Shown: positions 16,772-26,803, counted from the first letter of the stretch. The stretch: 64,000 nt of DNA from CAVVTR01 sp963751245 (GCA_963751245.1 CAVVTR010000003.1:1-64000), one strand, 5' to 3'. A program made the numbers and translations. Notes: generated by a model from the letters alone, not told the origin.

Positions 16772-17827
16772 TCAGACGCAACCGGCGCTCGGGTCGAGGC
16801 TGAGGGGTCCCAGCCTGGCGGGGTCCTTGCGCAGGTGGGAGGCGAGGGTGCGGCCGAGCTGCTCCTGCACCGCCCGCGGGTCCGCGGCGCCTGCGCCGGT
16901 GAGGGGCACCCAGCCCCCGGCGGTCATGCCGTGGCCGCCCCCGCGCCCGTTCTTGCCGACCAGGACGCGCATGAGCCGGCCGGCCTCGCCGCGCGGGTTC
17001 GACGTCCGCATGGACAGGTAGATCCGCCCTTCGAAGCGCCCCGTGCACAGTGCCCAGCTCTTCCCCTCCATGCGCAGCAGGAGGTCGGCGACCTCGGGCA
17101 CGATGTCGGGCTGCTCCACCTCCTCCAGGTGGCTCACCACCAGTGTGCCGACGGTCTGGACGTTCTCCAGGGCCTGGTGGAGACAGCGGAAGTAGGAGAC
17201 CGGCAGCGACGCCTTCTGGATGCGGCCCAGGGCCCGCTTGTTCACCCGGGCCAGGAAGGCGTCGTAGGTGGCCCGGTCTTCGAGGGTGTACTCGCGCCCG
17301 AAGTCCTGGGTCTCGGAGCGGATGGCGTAGACGACGGCGGTGGCCTCCGCGACGGAGACGGCCACCCCGGCGGCGGCGAGGTAGCCCGAGAGGATCGTCA
17401 CCGTCGCCCCGAAGGCGGGGCGCACGTCCACGAAGCCGGCCGAGCGCGTGCCGCGGCGCAGGGGGTGGTGGTCGAAGACGAGGTCGGGCACCGTCCCCTT
17501 CGGCAGGGCGTTGTTGCCCGTCCCCGGCTGGGTGTCGACCAGGGCGAAGCGGTGGAACCGCGCCAGGGAGAGGTGGTGCACGTCGCTCACCCGCAGCTTG
17601 AGGCTGCGCACCATCTCGCGGTTCTCGGCCCGCCCGATGAGGCCTCCGAACGCGGCGGTGGCATCGCGGCCGAACGCCTCGCGCAGCAGCCCGGCGAGGA
17701 GCACCGCCGAGGCCAGGGCGTCGGGGTCGGGGTTGTCGTGGGTGAGCACCAGCCACCGCCCGGGACGCGCCCGCACCACGGCCTCCAGCTGCCGGTACCG
17801 CCGTTCGCTCTCCGCCGCGTCGCTCAT
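16772..17827 (-). CDS. DHH/DHHA1-family phosphoesterase (NrnA-like)
   Basis: 351 residues. The DHH domain shows THDNPDPDALAS near the start, an Asp in VDTQPG, and the signature DHH in FDHHPLRRG. The C-terminal DHHA1 domain ends with GGGHGMTAGG, the nucleic-acid-binding glycine motif. Relatives such as NrnA degrade short oligoribonucleotides or dephosphorylate pAp and cyclic-dinucleotide products; which one applies here is not visible. I start at ATG 17827, which has GAGG five bases upstream, rather than at 17848. It precedes purF on the same strand with a 34-bp gap. Confidence 0.87.
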   Translation of the reverse strand: MSDAAESERRYRQLEAVVRARPGRWLVLTHDNPDPDALASAVLLAGLLREAFGRDATAAFGGLIGRAENREMVRSLKLRVSDVHHLSLARFHRFALVDTQPGTGNNALPKGTVPDLVFDHHPLRRGTRSAGFVDVRPAFGATVTILSGYLAAAGVAVSVAEATAVVYAIRSETQDFGREYTLEDRATYDAFLARVNKRALGRIQKASLPVSYFRCLHQALENVQTVGTLVVSHLEEVEQPDIVPEVADLLLRMEGKSWALCTGRFEGRIYLSMRTSNPRGEAGRLMRVLVGKNGRGGGHGMTAGGWVPLTGAGAADPRAVQEQLGRTLASHLRKDPARLGPLSLDPSAGCV

Positions 17828-17886
17828 CGGTGCCTCGAGTGTACACACGCCGCCGGGCGTCCGGCCACCGGCCCCGGAAGCGGGGG

Positions 17887-19152
17887 TCAGAGCAGCAGGA
17901 GCAGCGGCAGCACGCCGGCCACCGCCAGCACCGCGAGCCCGGCGAAGCCCCGCACCCCGGTGGAGCGGTCGGCGAAGAGCATGGCGTAGACGCCCTTGAC
18001 CAGGTTGTTGCTCGCCGTCGCCACCACGATGGCGGCGGCCGCGGCCACCAGCGGTGTGACCGCCCCGGCGGTCTGGGTCAGGCTCAGGATGAAGGGGTCC
18101 ACGTCGGTGAAGCCCATCAGCACCGCGAGGGCGTAGACACCCACGATGCCGAACGCGGAGACCACCAGGGTCGAGGCGATGAGCACGGCGATGAAGATGG
18201 CGGCGAACAGGAACGCCGACCGCAGCTCCAGGGGGTTCTTCGCCACGTACCGCCGCTCGGGATCGGGCACGCCGCCGTCGGGGAGCCGCGTCCAGGCGAA
18301 CCCGGCAAGCATGGCGGCCGCGCCGAGGGCGAGGAACGGCGCGGCCAGCTTCTCCAGCAGCGCCTCGTTGAAGAAGAACAGCAGCACCAGCACGCGCAGG
18401 TACATCGCACCGGAGGCCACCACCATGCTGCCGGCGAAGAGGCTCGGGCGCGACTCCCCCCGGGCCCGCCGGGCCAGCACCACCGTCATCACGGTGGAGG
18501 AGTAGGCCCCGCCGAGCAGCGCCGCGAGCACCACCCCTCCCCTGGCGCGGGTGACCCGCTGCAGGACGTAGCTCGCGTACGAGATGCCGCTCACCGCGGC
18601 GACGATGAGCCAGGTGGTGAACGGGTTGATGTGGAAGCGGGTGAGGTCGCGGTCCGGCACGATGGGCAGGATGACCGCGGTGAGCAGGAGGAACTTGGTG
18701 AAGGTGATGATCTCCTCGGAGGGGATCGTCTCGGTGAGGCTCTCGAGCCCCGCCTTGAGCTCGAGCAGCAGCATGCTGGCCACCACCACGGTCGTCGCCA
18801 CCCAGTAGTGGCCGTGGTAGACCACGGCGCCGAGCACGTAGGTGAGCAGCCCCGAGACCTCGGTGGTGACGCCGGCGTCCCCGGCGGTAGCCAGCTTGTG
18901 GAGGTAGGACACCAGCAGGAACGCCCCCACCACCACCAGCCCCGCGGCCACCGGCAGCAGCTGGTCGCCGGACAGCAGCGCCATCCCGTAACCGAGCAGC
19001 CCGATGAGCGGGAACGTCCTCACCCCGCCGAAGATGTAGTGGCCGGCCAGCGCCTTGCGACCCTCCCGTTCGAGACCGAGGAGGAACGAGAACGACAGCA
19101 CGAGGAGGATCTTGAACGCCTCCGGCTGGCTGAGAGCGACTTCCGGCGTCAC
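17887..19152 (-). CDS. MgtC/SapB N-terminal domain plus DUF4010 membrane protein
   Basis: 421 residues, nearly all hydrophobic helices. The first part has the MgtC/SapB marks (LGLEREGRKA, then GGVRTFPLIGLLGY), the remainder is the DUF4010 transmembrane domain, ending in Leu repeats. Proteins of this two-domain type are thought to be inner-membrane transport or cation-related proteins, but the substrate is not established. The start is GTG 19152 with GGGAGAGG just before it. It sits 59 bp upstream of the DHH phosphoesterase start on the same strand. Confidence 0.85.
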   Translation of the reverse strand: MTPEVALSQPEAFKILLVLSFSFLLGLEREGRKALAGHYIFGGVRTFPLIGLLGYGMALLSGDQLLPVAAGLVVVGAFLLVSYLHKLATAGDAGVTTEVSGLLTYVLGAVVYHGHYWVATTVVVASMLLLELKAGLESLTETIPSEEIITFTKFLLLTAVILPIVPDRDLTRFHINPFTTWLIVAAVSGISYASYVLQRVTRARGGVVLAALLGGAYSSTVMTVVLARRARGESRPSLFAGSMVVASGAMYLRVLVLLFFFNEALLEKLAAPFLALGAAAMLAGFAWTRLPDGGVPDPERRYVAKNPLELRSAFLFAAIFIAVLIASTLVVSAFGIVGVYALAVLMGFTDVDPFILSLTQTAGAVTPLVAAAAAIVVATASNNLVKGVYAMLFADRSTGVRGFAGLAVLAVAGVLPLLLLL

Positions 19153-19241
19153 CGGCCTCTCCCTCTCCGGCGCCGCCCGGCGCCGGCGTTCCCGCGTGAG
19201 TGACGCTCCATGCTACCCCACCCGCCCGGCCGCCGCGGAGC

Positions 19242-19700
19242 CTACCGGGTGCGCGCGGCCAGGAGCTCGCGCAGCGCCGCGGCGTGGCGCCGGTCGTCCC
19301 CGGACAGCGCCTCGAGGAGGCTCGCGATCTCCGGGTTGGCGTGGGCCACGATCAGACGGTAGTGGCCCTCCGCCGCGCCCACCTCGATCTCGAGGGCGGC
19401 GCGCAGGGCGCCGGCGAGATCGGTGCCGCCGTCGGCCGCGCGCAGCCGGGCGGCCTCCTCCAGGGCCCGCTGCACCTCGGCGAGGTCGGCGTCCACCTCA
19501 CCGAAAGCGTTTGGACCGGTACGGGCCAGCCGCCGGGCGTGCCGCACCATGCCCAGGTGGCGTCTCTCCTCCAGGGCGAGCCGGAAGAACACGCCGGAAG
19601 CCTCGGGGTCGCCGCCGAACACCGAGGACAGGTGCTCGTACATCTCGGCCATGGCAGCTTCGAGGGCCTCCAGCGGGCGCAGCAGCGTCACCAGATCCAC
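19242..19700 (-). CDS. Ferritin-like diiron protein (rubrerythrin-type)
   Basis: 152 residues forming a four-helix diiron carrier. The iron-ligand pattern is two Glu helices and two E/DxxH motifs: MAEMYEHL, LEERRHLGMVRH, EIEVGAAEGHY, and DDRRHAAAL. The last pair has Asp in place of the usual Glu. No rubredoxin Cys pairs are present, so this is a rubrerythrin-like protein without the electron-transfer domain; roles in peroxide defence or iron handling are known for the family. I picked GTG 19700 because GGAGG lies just before it. The gene follows the aminotransferase fusion on the same strand, 71 bp after its stop. Confidence 0.8.
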   Translation of the reverse strand: MDLVTLLRPLEALEAAMAEMYEHLSSVFGGDPEASGVFFRLALEERRHLGMVRHARRLARTGPNAFGEVDADLAEVQRALEEAARLRAADGGTDLAGALRAALEIEVGAAEGHYRLIVAHANPEIASLLEALSGDDRRHAAALRELLAARTR

Positions 19701-19771
19701 AGATCCTCCATCGGTCGTTCCGCGGCGGGCGCGAGGTCCCCCACCGCTCCCGCGGCGCGCTCCGGTCCGTC

Positions 19772-22096
19772 TCAGCCGAGCTGCTGCAGCAGGCGGTCGG
19801 CGACGCTCTCGCGCGACGCCACGGCGGTGTTGAGCACCACGCAGCGGGCCGCGGCGAAGAGCCGCTCGTGCTGGCTGCGCAGCAGCTCCGCCCGCGCCAC
19901 GTCCAGCCCGGCCAGGTGCGGGTTGAGGAACGGGAACGAGGTCCCGCGGCCGCCGGGCAGGAGGCCGCCGGCCAGGATCCGCGCCGCCTCGCGCGCCTCG
20001 ATCTCCTGGACCAGCGGCAGCACGGGGTCCGCGGCCAGCAGGACGCACAGCCGCGGGGAGGTGCGCCGGACGTGCCGGCGGGCGCCGCCCAGCCAGTAGG
20101 GATCGATCATCGCCCGGCCGTCGCCGGAGGCCTCGAGGCACACGGCCGCGCCGCGGTCCAGCGGGCAGGTGTCGTCGGGGTGGCTGACGTGGCAGGCGTC
20201 GCGGCTGGTGACGAAGTTCTCCAGCTTCGACCGGTCCAGGAGCTTCTCGATCTCTCCCAGCGCGCGCGCCCACTTGGCCTTGAGGTAGAGCTTGCGCTCC
20301 GGGAGGTCGGCGACGGGCTCGTGGGCCCCCAGCCGCACCAGCAGCGTATCCGCGGAGACCAGCTTGACCCCGTCGCGGCCCAGCGCCGCGGCCAGCACAC
20401 CGGTGCGCCCCGAGCCCGGACCGCCCCAGACCAGGACGCCGGCGCCGTCCACGTCCAGCGCCGCGCAGTGGGCCAGCAGGGCGCCCGAGGTACGCGCCGC
20501 CGCCTCCCCCGCGAGCTGCATGGCGAGAGAGCGGACCTGCCCGTAGAACGCCGTGTTGAAGGTGAAGGCGGTGGCCGTCTCCAGGCTCAACGCCGCGGAG
20601 GGCTCGCGGCCCGGCACGTCCTTGACGGCGTAGATCACCGCGTGCGGCTCCAGGTCCCCCTCCAGCGGCGCCGGGTAGAAGTTCTCCTGGAAGAAGTCGG
20701 CGAGGTGCGGCGAGGACGTCCGCAGCTGCACCACGATCCCGGCGATGGCCGCGTTCCACTCGAAGTAGCTGTCGGGGGCAAGGTGCGCCTCCGCCTCGGC
20801 CAGCAGGGTGTTGCGGCTCTCGAGGCCGGTCACGGCCCGGGTCTCGGCGTAGCGGGAGACCTTGGTGAGGACGTTGTTGAGGGCGCGGGGGCGGAGCCGG
20901 CGCGGCGCCTCGAGGCGTGCCAGGGCCTTCTCGATGCGCCGGGCACCCTCTTCCAGGCGGTCCATGGAGGTGGCGAAGGACAGGCGGATGTGCGCGTCGG
21001 TGCCGAACGCCTCGCCGGGCACCACGGCCACGTGGGCCTCCTTGAGCAGGTAGTACGCCAGGCCGTAGGTGTTGCGGACCGGCGCCCCGCCGAACTCCCG
21101 GTCCAGGTAGCGCGCCACGTTGGGCATGACGTAGAACGCGCCGTGGGGCGAGTAGCAGGACACGCCGGGCAGGGAGCGCATCTTGTACACGATGAAGTTG
21201 CGCCGCCGCTCGAACTCCTGCCGCATGCGCTCCACCTCCATGGCGGTGGAGCGCAGCGCCTCGACCCCCGCCTTCTGCACGAAGGAGGTGGCATTGGAGG
21301 TGTTGTGGGACTGCACCTTGGAGCACGCGGCGATGAGCTCCCGCGGCCCCGCGGCGTAGCCCAGCCGCCAGCCCGTCATGGAGTACGCCTTGGAGAAGCC
21401 GTTGATGACGACGGTGAGCTTCCTGATCGGCTCACCCAGGGAGGCGATGGAGGTGAAACGCTGGCCGTCGTAGATGAGCTTCTCGTAGATCTCGTCGGAG
21501 ATCACCCAGATCTGCTCGCGGACGCACACCTTGGCGATCTCCTCGAGCTCCTCCCGGGAGTAGGTGGCGCCGGTGGGGTTGCAGGGGTAGTTCAGGATGA
21601 GCGCCTTGGTGTTGGGCGTGATCGCCGCGGCGAGGTCCTCGGCGCGGAGCTTGAAACCCTCCTCCTCCCGGGTGGGGATGAATACCGGGTTGGCGCCGCA
21701 CAGCTTCACCTGGTCCGGGTAGGAGACCCAGTACGGCGAGGGGATGAGGATGTCGTCGCCGGGCTCGTAGAGGGACTGGGCCACGTTGAACAGGGAGTTC
21801 TTGGCGCCGACGGAGACGATGATCTCCTCCGGCGAGAAGCGGACGCCGTTGTCGCGCTCGAGCTTCTCGCAAATGGCCTTCTTGAGCTCGGGGATGCCGT
21901 CGTTGGCCACGTACTTGGTGAAGTTGGCGTCCAGCGCCGCCTTGGCGGCGCGCTTCACCGACTCCGGCGAGGGGAAGTCCGGCTCCCCCGCCGAGAAGTC
22001 CACGACGTCGATCCCCTGGGCGCGCATCTGCAGAGCCCGGGCGGAGATGCGCAGCGTCGGCGAGAGGGCGATGCGGTTGGCGCGTTCGGAGGGCAT
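19772..22096 (-). CDS. Aspartate-type aminotransferase fused to PEPCK/HprK-like nucleotide-binding domain, 774 aa
   Basis: Residues 1-395 are a complete class I aminotransferase close to AspC/AspB: NYPCNPTGA, PLP lysine K236 in INGFSKAYSMTGWRLGY, and the substrate Arg in HIRLSFATS (R371). No stop follows. A linker and a beta-rich stretch (430-540) lead into a second domain with a P-loop-like GGPGSGRT (558-565), an Asp after the next strand (VSAD), DRGAAVCL and MIDPYWLGG. This resembles PEPCK(ATP)/HPr-kinase-fold proteins, but the P-loop Lys is Arg, so catalysis there is uncertain. Aspartate transamination makes oxaloacetate, the PEPCK substrate, so the pairing is chemically sensible but unproven. 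Start ATG 22096 has GAGG about 11 bases upstream. Confidence 0.8.
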   Translation of the reverse strand: MPSERANRIALSPTLRISARALQMRAQGIDVVDFSAGEPDFPSPESVKRAAKAALDANFTKYVANDGIPELKKAICEKLERDNGVRFSPEEIIVSVGAKNSLFNVAQSLYEPGDDILIPSPYWVSYPDQVKLCGANPVFIPTREEEGFKLRAEDLAAAITPNTKALILNYPCNPTGATYSREELEEIAKVCVREQIWVISDEIYEKLIYDGQRFTSIASLGEPIRKLTVVINGFSKAYSMTGWRLGYAAGPRELIAACSKVQSHNTSNATSFVQKAGVEALRSTAMEVERMRQEFERRRNFIVYKMRSLPGVSCYSPHGAFYVMPNVARYLDREFGGAPVRNTYGLAYYLLKEAHVAVVPGEAFGTDAHIRLSFATSMDRLEEGARRIEKALARLEAPRRLRPRALNNVLTKVSRYAETRAVTGLESRNTLLAEAEAHLAPDSYFEWNAAIAGIVVQLRTSSPHLADFFQENFYPAPLEGDLEPHAVIYAVKDVPGREPSAALSLETATAFTFNTAFYGQVRSLAMQLAGEAAARTSGALLAHCAALDVDGAGVLVWGGPGSGRTGVLAAALGRDGVKLVSADTLLVRLGAHEPVADLPERKLYLKAKWARALGEIEKLLDRSKLENFVTSRDACHVSHPDDTCPLDRGAAVCLEASGDGRAMIDPYWLGGARRHVRRTSPRLCVLLAADPVLPLVQEIEAREAARILAGGLLPGGRGTSFPFLNPHLAGLDVARAELLRSQHERLFAAARCVVLNTAVASRESVADRLLQQLG

Positions 22097-22187
22097 CGGT
22101 CGTCTACCTCACGGGCGGCGCCGACCCCGGGGGCCCGTGGCCGGCGATGCGTGCATCGGGGCGGGGAAACGGCCCGCTCCGAGGCGT

Positions 22188-23570
22188 CTACTCATTTTCC
22201 GGCTCGCGCTTCTTGGCGCGCTGCAGCAGGTCCTCGAGCTTGAGGCCGGTGAGGGAGTGCACCACGGTGGGCAGCTGGGCCAGCACCGACGCCACCTGTC
22301 CGGTGAGCCGGGGAGCGCCGTCGGCGTCCCCCACCATGATGATCTTGTCCACCTTGGACAGGGGCTCGGAGACGGCGCGGGCGAGCTCGGGAAGCTGGCG
22401 GATGACCATCTCGGCCAGCGCGGCGTCGGTGTAGTGCTCCCACGCGGCGGCCTTGGCCTGCATGGCCCCGGCGTCGGCCTTGCCCCTGGCCGCCGCCGCC
22501 TCGGCCTCGGAAGCGCCGATCAGACGGATGCCGGCGGCCTTGCCCTTGGCGTCCAGCTCCTTCTTGTAGGCGTCGGCCTCGGCCTCGAGCTTCGCCTGGT
22601 AGCTCATCGCCTCGGCGGGACGCTTCACCGTGGCCTCGAGCTCCTTCTCGCGGCGCTCGACCTCCAGCGTCTCGACACGGGCGGCGAGCTCCTTCTCGGC
22701 GATGCGCACCTGGTACTCCTGCCGCTTGAGCTCCTCCGACAGCTTGGAGCGGCTGAGCTCGTAGGAGATGTCGGCCTCGGCGCGCTTGGTGTTCACGGCG
22801 GACTGATACTCCGCCCTCTGCATCTCGAAGTCCCGCGTCGCCGCGGCCAGCTCGGCCTCCGCGGCAAGACGCGCCACGTCCCCCTCCTTGCGGTACTCGG
22901 CGGCACGGATGGCGGCGTCGCGCTCGGTCTCCGCCTCGGCGATGGTGGCGTCGCGCTTGACCTCGGCGATGCGGCGGGCGCCCAGCGCCTGCAGGTAGCC
23001 CTGCGCGTCGCTGATGTCCTTGAGCGAGAACGCCAGCAGCTCGAGCCCCAGACGGGAGAAGTCGTCGCTGGCCGTCTCGCGGACGCGGGAGGCGAACTCG
23101 TCCCGCTCGGTGTAGACCTGCTCCACGGCCATGGTGCCCAGGGCGGCGCGCATGCGGCCCTCGAGCACCTCCTGCGCCACCGAGCTGATCCCCGAGGCCC
23201 CCTTGGCCAGGAAGTTCTCGACGGCCCGGTGGAGGAGCGTCTCGTCGCTGGCCACCTTCACCTGCCCGTACGCCTCGGCGGAGATGATGATGCCCTGGGC
23301 GGTCATCACCTCGGGGCAGCGGATGGAGATGGAGGCCACGTCCAGGGGCAGCACGTCCACGGTCTCCACGAGGGGCAACACGAAGGTGCCGCCTCCAACC
23401 TGCAGGCGGTAGCCGACCTTGCGCTTCCGCCCGTCGGGCTCGGTGACGGTCGAGGTCCGACCCGAGACGACCAGCACCTGGTTGGGCCCCACCTTGCGGT
23501 AGTTCAGGGCCCAGAGAACGAAGATCGCTACGATGACGACCGCGGCGATGATCCAGGGAAGATACGCCAT
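22188..23570 (-). CDS. Flotillin-like SPFH-domain membrane scaffold protein
   Basis: 460 residues. One N-terminal membrane helix (YLPWIIAAVVIVAIFVLWAL) is followed by an SPFH/Band-7 domain (about 30-220) and a long heptad-rich helix (about 220-370, many E-A-E and K-R-E blocks), then a flotillin C-terminal region with GASEAEAAAARGKADA. Flotillins organise ordered membrane patches and bind partner proteins. ATG 23570 is set by GGAGG five bases upstream. It is divergent from the hybrid kinase; the 197-bp gap should hold both promoters. Confidence 0.9.
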   Translation of the reverse strand: MAYLPWIIAAVVIVAIFVLWALNYRKVGPNQVLVVSGRTSTVTEPDGRKRKVGYRLQVGGGTFVLPLVETVDVLPLDVASISIRCPEVMTAQGIIISAEAYGQVKVASDETLLHRAVENFLAKGASGISSVAQEVLEGRMRAALGTMAVEQVYTERDEFASRVRETASDDFSRLGLELLAFSLKDISDAQGYLQALGARRIAEVKRDATIAEAETERDAAIRAAEYRKEGDVARLAAEAELAAATRDFEMQRAEYQSAVNTKRAEADISYELSRSKLSEELKRQEYQVRIAEKELAARVETLEVERREKELEATVKRPAEAMSYQAKLEAEADAYKKELDAKGKAAGIRLIGASEAEAAAARGKADAGAMQAKAAAWEHYTDAALAEMVIRQLPELARAVSEPLSKVDKIIMVGDADGAPRLTGQVASVLAQLPTVVHSLTGLKLEDLLQRAKKREPENE

Positions 23571-23767
23571 AGCTGCCTCCGCCGCCCGCCGGGCGGACGT
23601 CGGAACCTTACGACAAGTTCCCTCCGCGTACAAGGCCGCAACGCCCCGCACATCCCCGTCACGCGCGCGTCGGCCCGCCCGCTGTCGGCCGCCGTCCCCC
23701 CGCGGTAAGATGAGAGCAGTCGCACAACGAGGACGCTGTCTGCTGGAGCGGCGCCGGAGGGCCGTCC

Positions 23768-26700
23768 ATGGACCGATCCGACACGCCCGGGACGCCGGGC
23801 ACCGGTGGAGCCGGACCGCCGGACCGGGAGCCCGGCCGGGACTGGTTCCAGCGCAGCCTTGCCGGTCTGTACCGGGCGCGGACCGACGGCGTGCTCCTCG
23901 ACTGCAACGACGCCTTCGCCGCCATCTTCGGACTCGCCTCACGGGCCGAGGCCGTCGCCTCCGGAGTGGAGGACCTGCGCGACCCGCCGCCCGAGCGCCG
24001 TGCCCTCCTGGACGAGCTCGCCGAGCGGGGCGCCGTGTCCGGGCGGGAGTGGCGGGGCCGCCGCCGCGACGGCGCCGGGATCTGGCTGCTCGAGAGCGCC
24101 GCGCTGGTCCGGGAAGCGCCGGGGGGACCGGCGACGATCGAGGGCAGCATCATCGACGTCTCGGAGCGCCAGCGCGCGGAGGAGGCACTGCGGGACGCCG
24201 AGCGCCGCTCCCTCGAGATCATCGAGGCGGCGCCGGTAGGCATCCACGTCTACCGCCTCCGGGACGACGGAGCGCTCATCTTCTCCGGCGGCAACCCCGC
24301 CGCCGAGCGGATCCTCCGCCTCGACCACCGCCCGCTGACGGGTCTCACCATCGAGGAGGCGTTCCCCGCCCTCGCGGGCACGGACATCCCCGACGCCTAC
24401 CGGGAGGTGGCGAGGACCGGCAGCACGTGGCACGACGAGCAGCTGACCTACGAGGACGACCGGGTGACCGGCTGCTTCGACGTCCACGCCTTCCGCACGA
24501 GCCGCGACACGATGGTGGCGACGTTCACGGACATCACCGAGCGGCGCGCCGCCGAGCGCGACCTCCACGACTCCCGGCAGATGCTCCGGCTGGTGCTCGA
24601 CACCATCCCCCAGCGGGTGTTCTGGAAGGACCGCGACTTCACGTACCTCGGGTGCAACCGGCACTTCGCGCGGGACGCGGGCGTCGACGACCCGTCCCGG
24701 ATCGTCGGCCGCAACGACTTCGACCTCGCGTGGCGGGAGAGCGCCGCGCGCTACCGCGCCGACGACCGCCTGATCATGCTCGCCGACCGGCCCAAGCTCG
24801 ACTTCGAGGAGCCGCAGACGAGGCCCGACGGCTCCACGGTGTGGCTGCGCACCTCCAAGGTGCCGCTCCACGACCCCACCGGCGCCGTCATCGGGCTCCT
24901 CGGCACCTACGAGGACATCACGGAGAGAAAGCGCGCGGAGCAGGCCCTCCGGGCCAGCGAAGAGCGCCTCGAGCGGGCCCTGTGGGGGGCGGACCTGGGC
25001 CTGTGGGACTGGCACGTCCAGACCGGCGAGGTTTTCTTCGACCAGCGCTGGGCCACCATGCTGGGCTACTCCATGGAGGAGCTGGAGCCCACCCTGGCCT
25101 CCTGGGAGCGCCTCGTCCACCCCGACGACCTGCCGGCGGTGAGGCAGGCCCTGGAAGCCCACCTGCGCGGCGAGACCCCCGCCTACGAGACGGAGCACCG
25201 CGTGCGGACGCGGACCGGCGCCTGGAAGTGGATCCTCGACCGGGGCCGGGTGACCGAGCGCGACCCCTACGGCCGTCCGCTGCGCGCCACCGGCACGCAC
25301 CTCGACGTCACCCAGCGCCGGGAGGCCGAGGAAGCGCTGCGGAGCTCCGAGGAGAAGTTCAGGGAGCTGGTGGAGAACGTCAGCGACGCCATCTACGTGT
25401 GCGACGCGCAGGGCCTGGTGACCTACATGAGCCCGCGGGTGGCGCAGCTCACCGGACACGAGCCGGACGACCTGCTCGGCCACCCCCTCCTCGAGCTGGT
25501 CCATCCCGCCGACGCCGCCGTCGCGGCGTCCGCCCTCAACGGCGCCCTCGCCGGACAGGTGCTCCGGGTCGAGGTCCGCATGACCGACGCCGGGGGCGCC
25601 GTGCGCTGGGTGTCCCTGTCGTCGCGCCGGGTGGTCCGGAACGGGGAGCCGGCGGGCGTCCGCGGCGTGCTCTCCGACGTCACCGACCGCCGCCAGGTGG
25701 AGGAGCAGCTCCGGCAGGCCCAGAAGATGGAGGCGGTGGGCCAGCTCGCCGGAGGCGTCGCCCACGACTTCAACAACCTGCTCCAGGCCATGCTCTCCCT
25801 GGTGGCGCTGGCTGGCGGCGTCGAGACCGCCGCCGCCAACGCCCGCGAGCTCGCCGAGCTCGACCACCTCATCCGGCGGGGCGCCCAGCTGGTCCGTCAG
25901 CTGCTGCTCTTCTCCCGCCGGGAGAGCGGCCGCCCGGAGCCGCTGGACCTCGGCGAGGCCGTGCGCGCCACCGTGACCCTGCTGCGCCGGCTTCTGAGGG
26001 AGAACATCGAGCTCGACCTCCGCCTCGCCGACGAGCCGCTCCCCCTGGAGGCGGACCGCACGCAGCTGGAGCAGGTCGTCGTCAACCTGGCCCTCAACGC
26101 GGCCGACGCCATGCCCGACGGCGGCCGGCTCACCATCGCCACCAGGCGGGGCCGCCGTGACGCCGTGGTGCTGGAGCTGACCGACACCGGGCACGGCATC
26201 TCCCCCGAGGTGCGGGAGCGCATCTTCGAGCCGTTCTTCTCCACCAAGACGGCGGGCGCGGGCAGCGGGCTGGGGCTGGCCGTGGTCGATGGCATCGTCA
26301 CCGGGCACGGCGGGCGCGTGGAGGTGACGAGCTCTCCCGGCCGGGGGAGCGCCTTCCGCGTGCACCTCCCGGGCGCTCCGGCGGCTCCGGCACCCGGGAA
26401 CGGGGCGGCCGCGGACCTCGAGCCCACCCCCGCGGGGGCCGGCGAGCGGGTGCTCCTGGTGGAGGACGAAGAGGACGCGCGGAAGGCGCTCAGCGGCGTG
26501 CTCCGCATGCTCGGGTACGAGGTCGCCGCCGCGGGAACGGGCGAGGAGGCCCTCGCGCTCGCCGGCGATCCCGTCCCCGACCTCCTCCTCACCGACCTCG
26601 TCCTGCCGGGCATCCCCGGCAGCGAGCTGGCCGAGAGGCTCACCCGCCGCCACCCCTCCCTGCCCGTGATCTTCATGTCCGGGTACACCGACAACGACGT

Positions 26701-26803
26701 CTCGAGCCTGGACACCCGCCCCGGCGACGTGCGGTTCCTGCAGAAGCCCTTCGACATGGAGACCCTGGCGCGGGAGCTCCGCGCCGCCCTGGCCGCCCGC
26801 TGA
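23768..26803 (+). CDS. Hybrid sensor histidine kinase with about five PAS domains and receiver
   Basis: 1011 residues, no membrane helix, so a cytoplasmic sensor. About five PAS/PAC units run from 25 to 655, each ending in a DITER- or DVTxR-type PAC motif (IDVSERQRAEE, ITERRAAERD, ITERKRAEQ, DVTQRREAEE, DVTDRRQVEE). The phospho-histidine is in GGVAHDFNNLLQA, then come the ATPase boxes NLALNAADAMP, DTGHGI and SGLGLAVV, and a C-terminal receiver (905-1010) with VEDEEDA, TDLVLPG and QKPFD. This HDFNN type usually autophosphorylates and passes the phosphate to its own receiver. No separate output gene lies nearby; the next gene starts 39 bp on. TAAGAT at 23706-23711 may be the -10. Confidence 0.92.
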   Translation: MDRSDTPGTPGTGGAGPPDREPGRDWFQRSLAGLYRARTDGVLLDCNDAFAAIFGLASRAEAVASGVEDLRDPPPERRALLDELAERGAVSGREWRGRRRDGAGIWLLESAALVREAPGGPATIEGSIIDVSERQRAEEALRDAERRSLEIIEAAPVGIHVYRLRDDGALIFSGGNPAAERILRLDHRPLTGLTIEEAFPALAGTDIPDAYREVARTGSTWHDEQLTYEDDRVTGCFDVHAFRTSRDTMVATFTDITERRAAERDLHDSRQMLRLVLDTIPQRVFWKDRDFTYLGCNRHFARDAGVDDPSRIVGRNDFDLAWRESAARYRADDRLIMLADRPKLDFEEPQTRPDGSTVWLRTSKVPLHDPTGAVIGLLGTYEDITERKRAEQALRASEERLERALWGADLGLWDWHVQTGEVFFDQRWATMLGYSMEELEPTLASWERLVHPDDLPAVRQALEAHLRGETPAYETEHRVRTRTGAWKWILDRGRVTERDPYGRPLRATGTHLDVTQRREAEEALRSSEEKFRELVENVSDAIYVCDAQGLVTYMSPRVAQLTGHEPDDLLGHPLLELVHPADAAVAASALNGALAGQVLRVEVRMTDAGGAVRWVSLSSRRVVRNGEPAGVRGVLSDVTDRRQVEEQLRQAQKMEAVGQLAGGVAHDFNNLLQAMLSLVALAGGVETAAANARELAELDHLIRRGAQLVRQLLLFSRRESGRPEPLDLGEAVRATVTLLRRLLRENIELDLRLADEPLPLEADRTQLEQVVVNLALNAADAMPDGGRLTIATRRGRRDAVVLELTDTGHGISPEVRERIFEPFFSTKTAGAGSGLGLAVVDGIVTGHGGRVEVTSSPGRGSAFRVHLPGAPAAPAPGNGAAADLEPTPAGAGERVLLVEDEEDARKALSGVLRMLGYEVAAAGTGEEALALAGDPVPDLLLTDLVLPGIPGSELAERLTRRHPSLPVIFMSGYTDNDVSSLDTRPGDVRFLQKPFDMETLARELRAALAAR

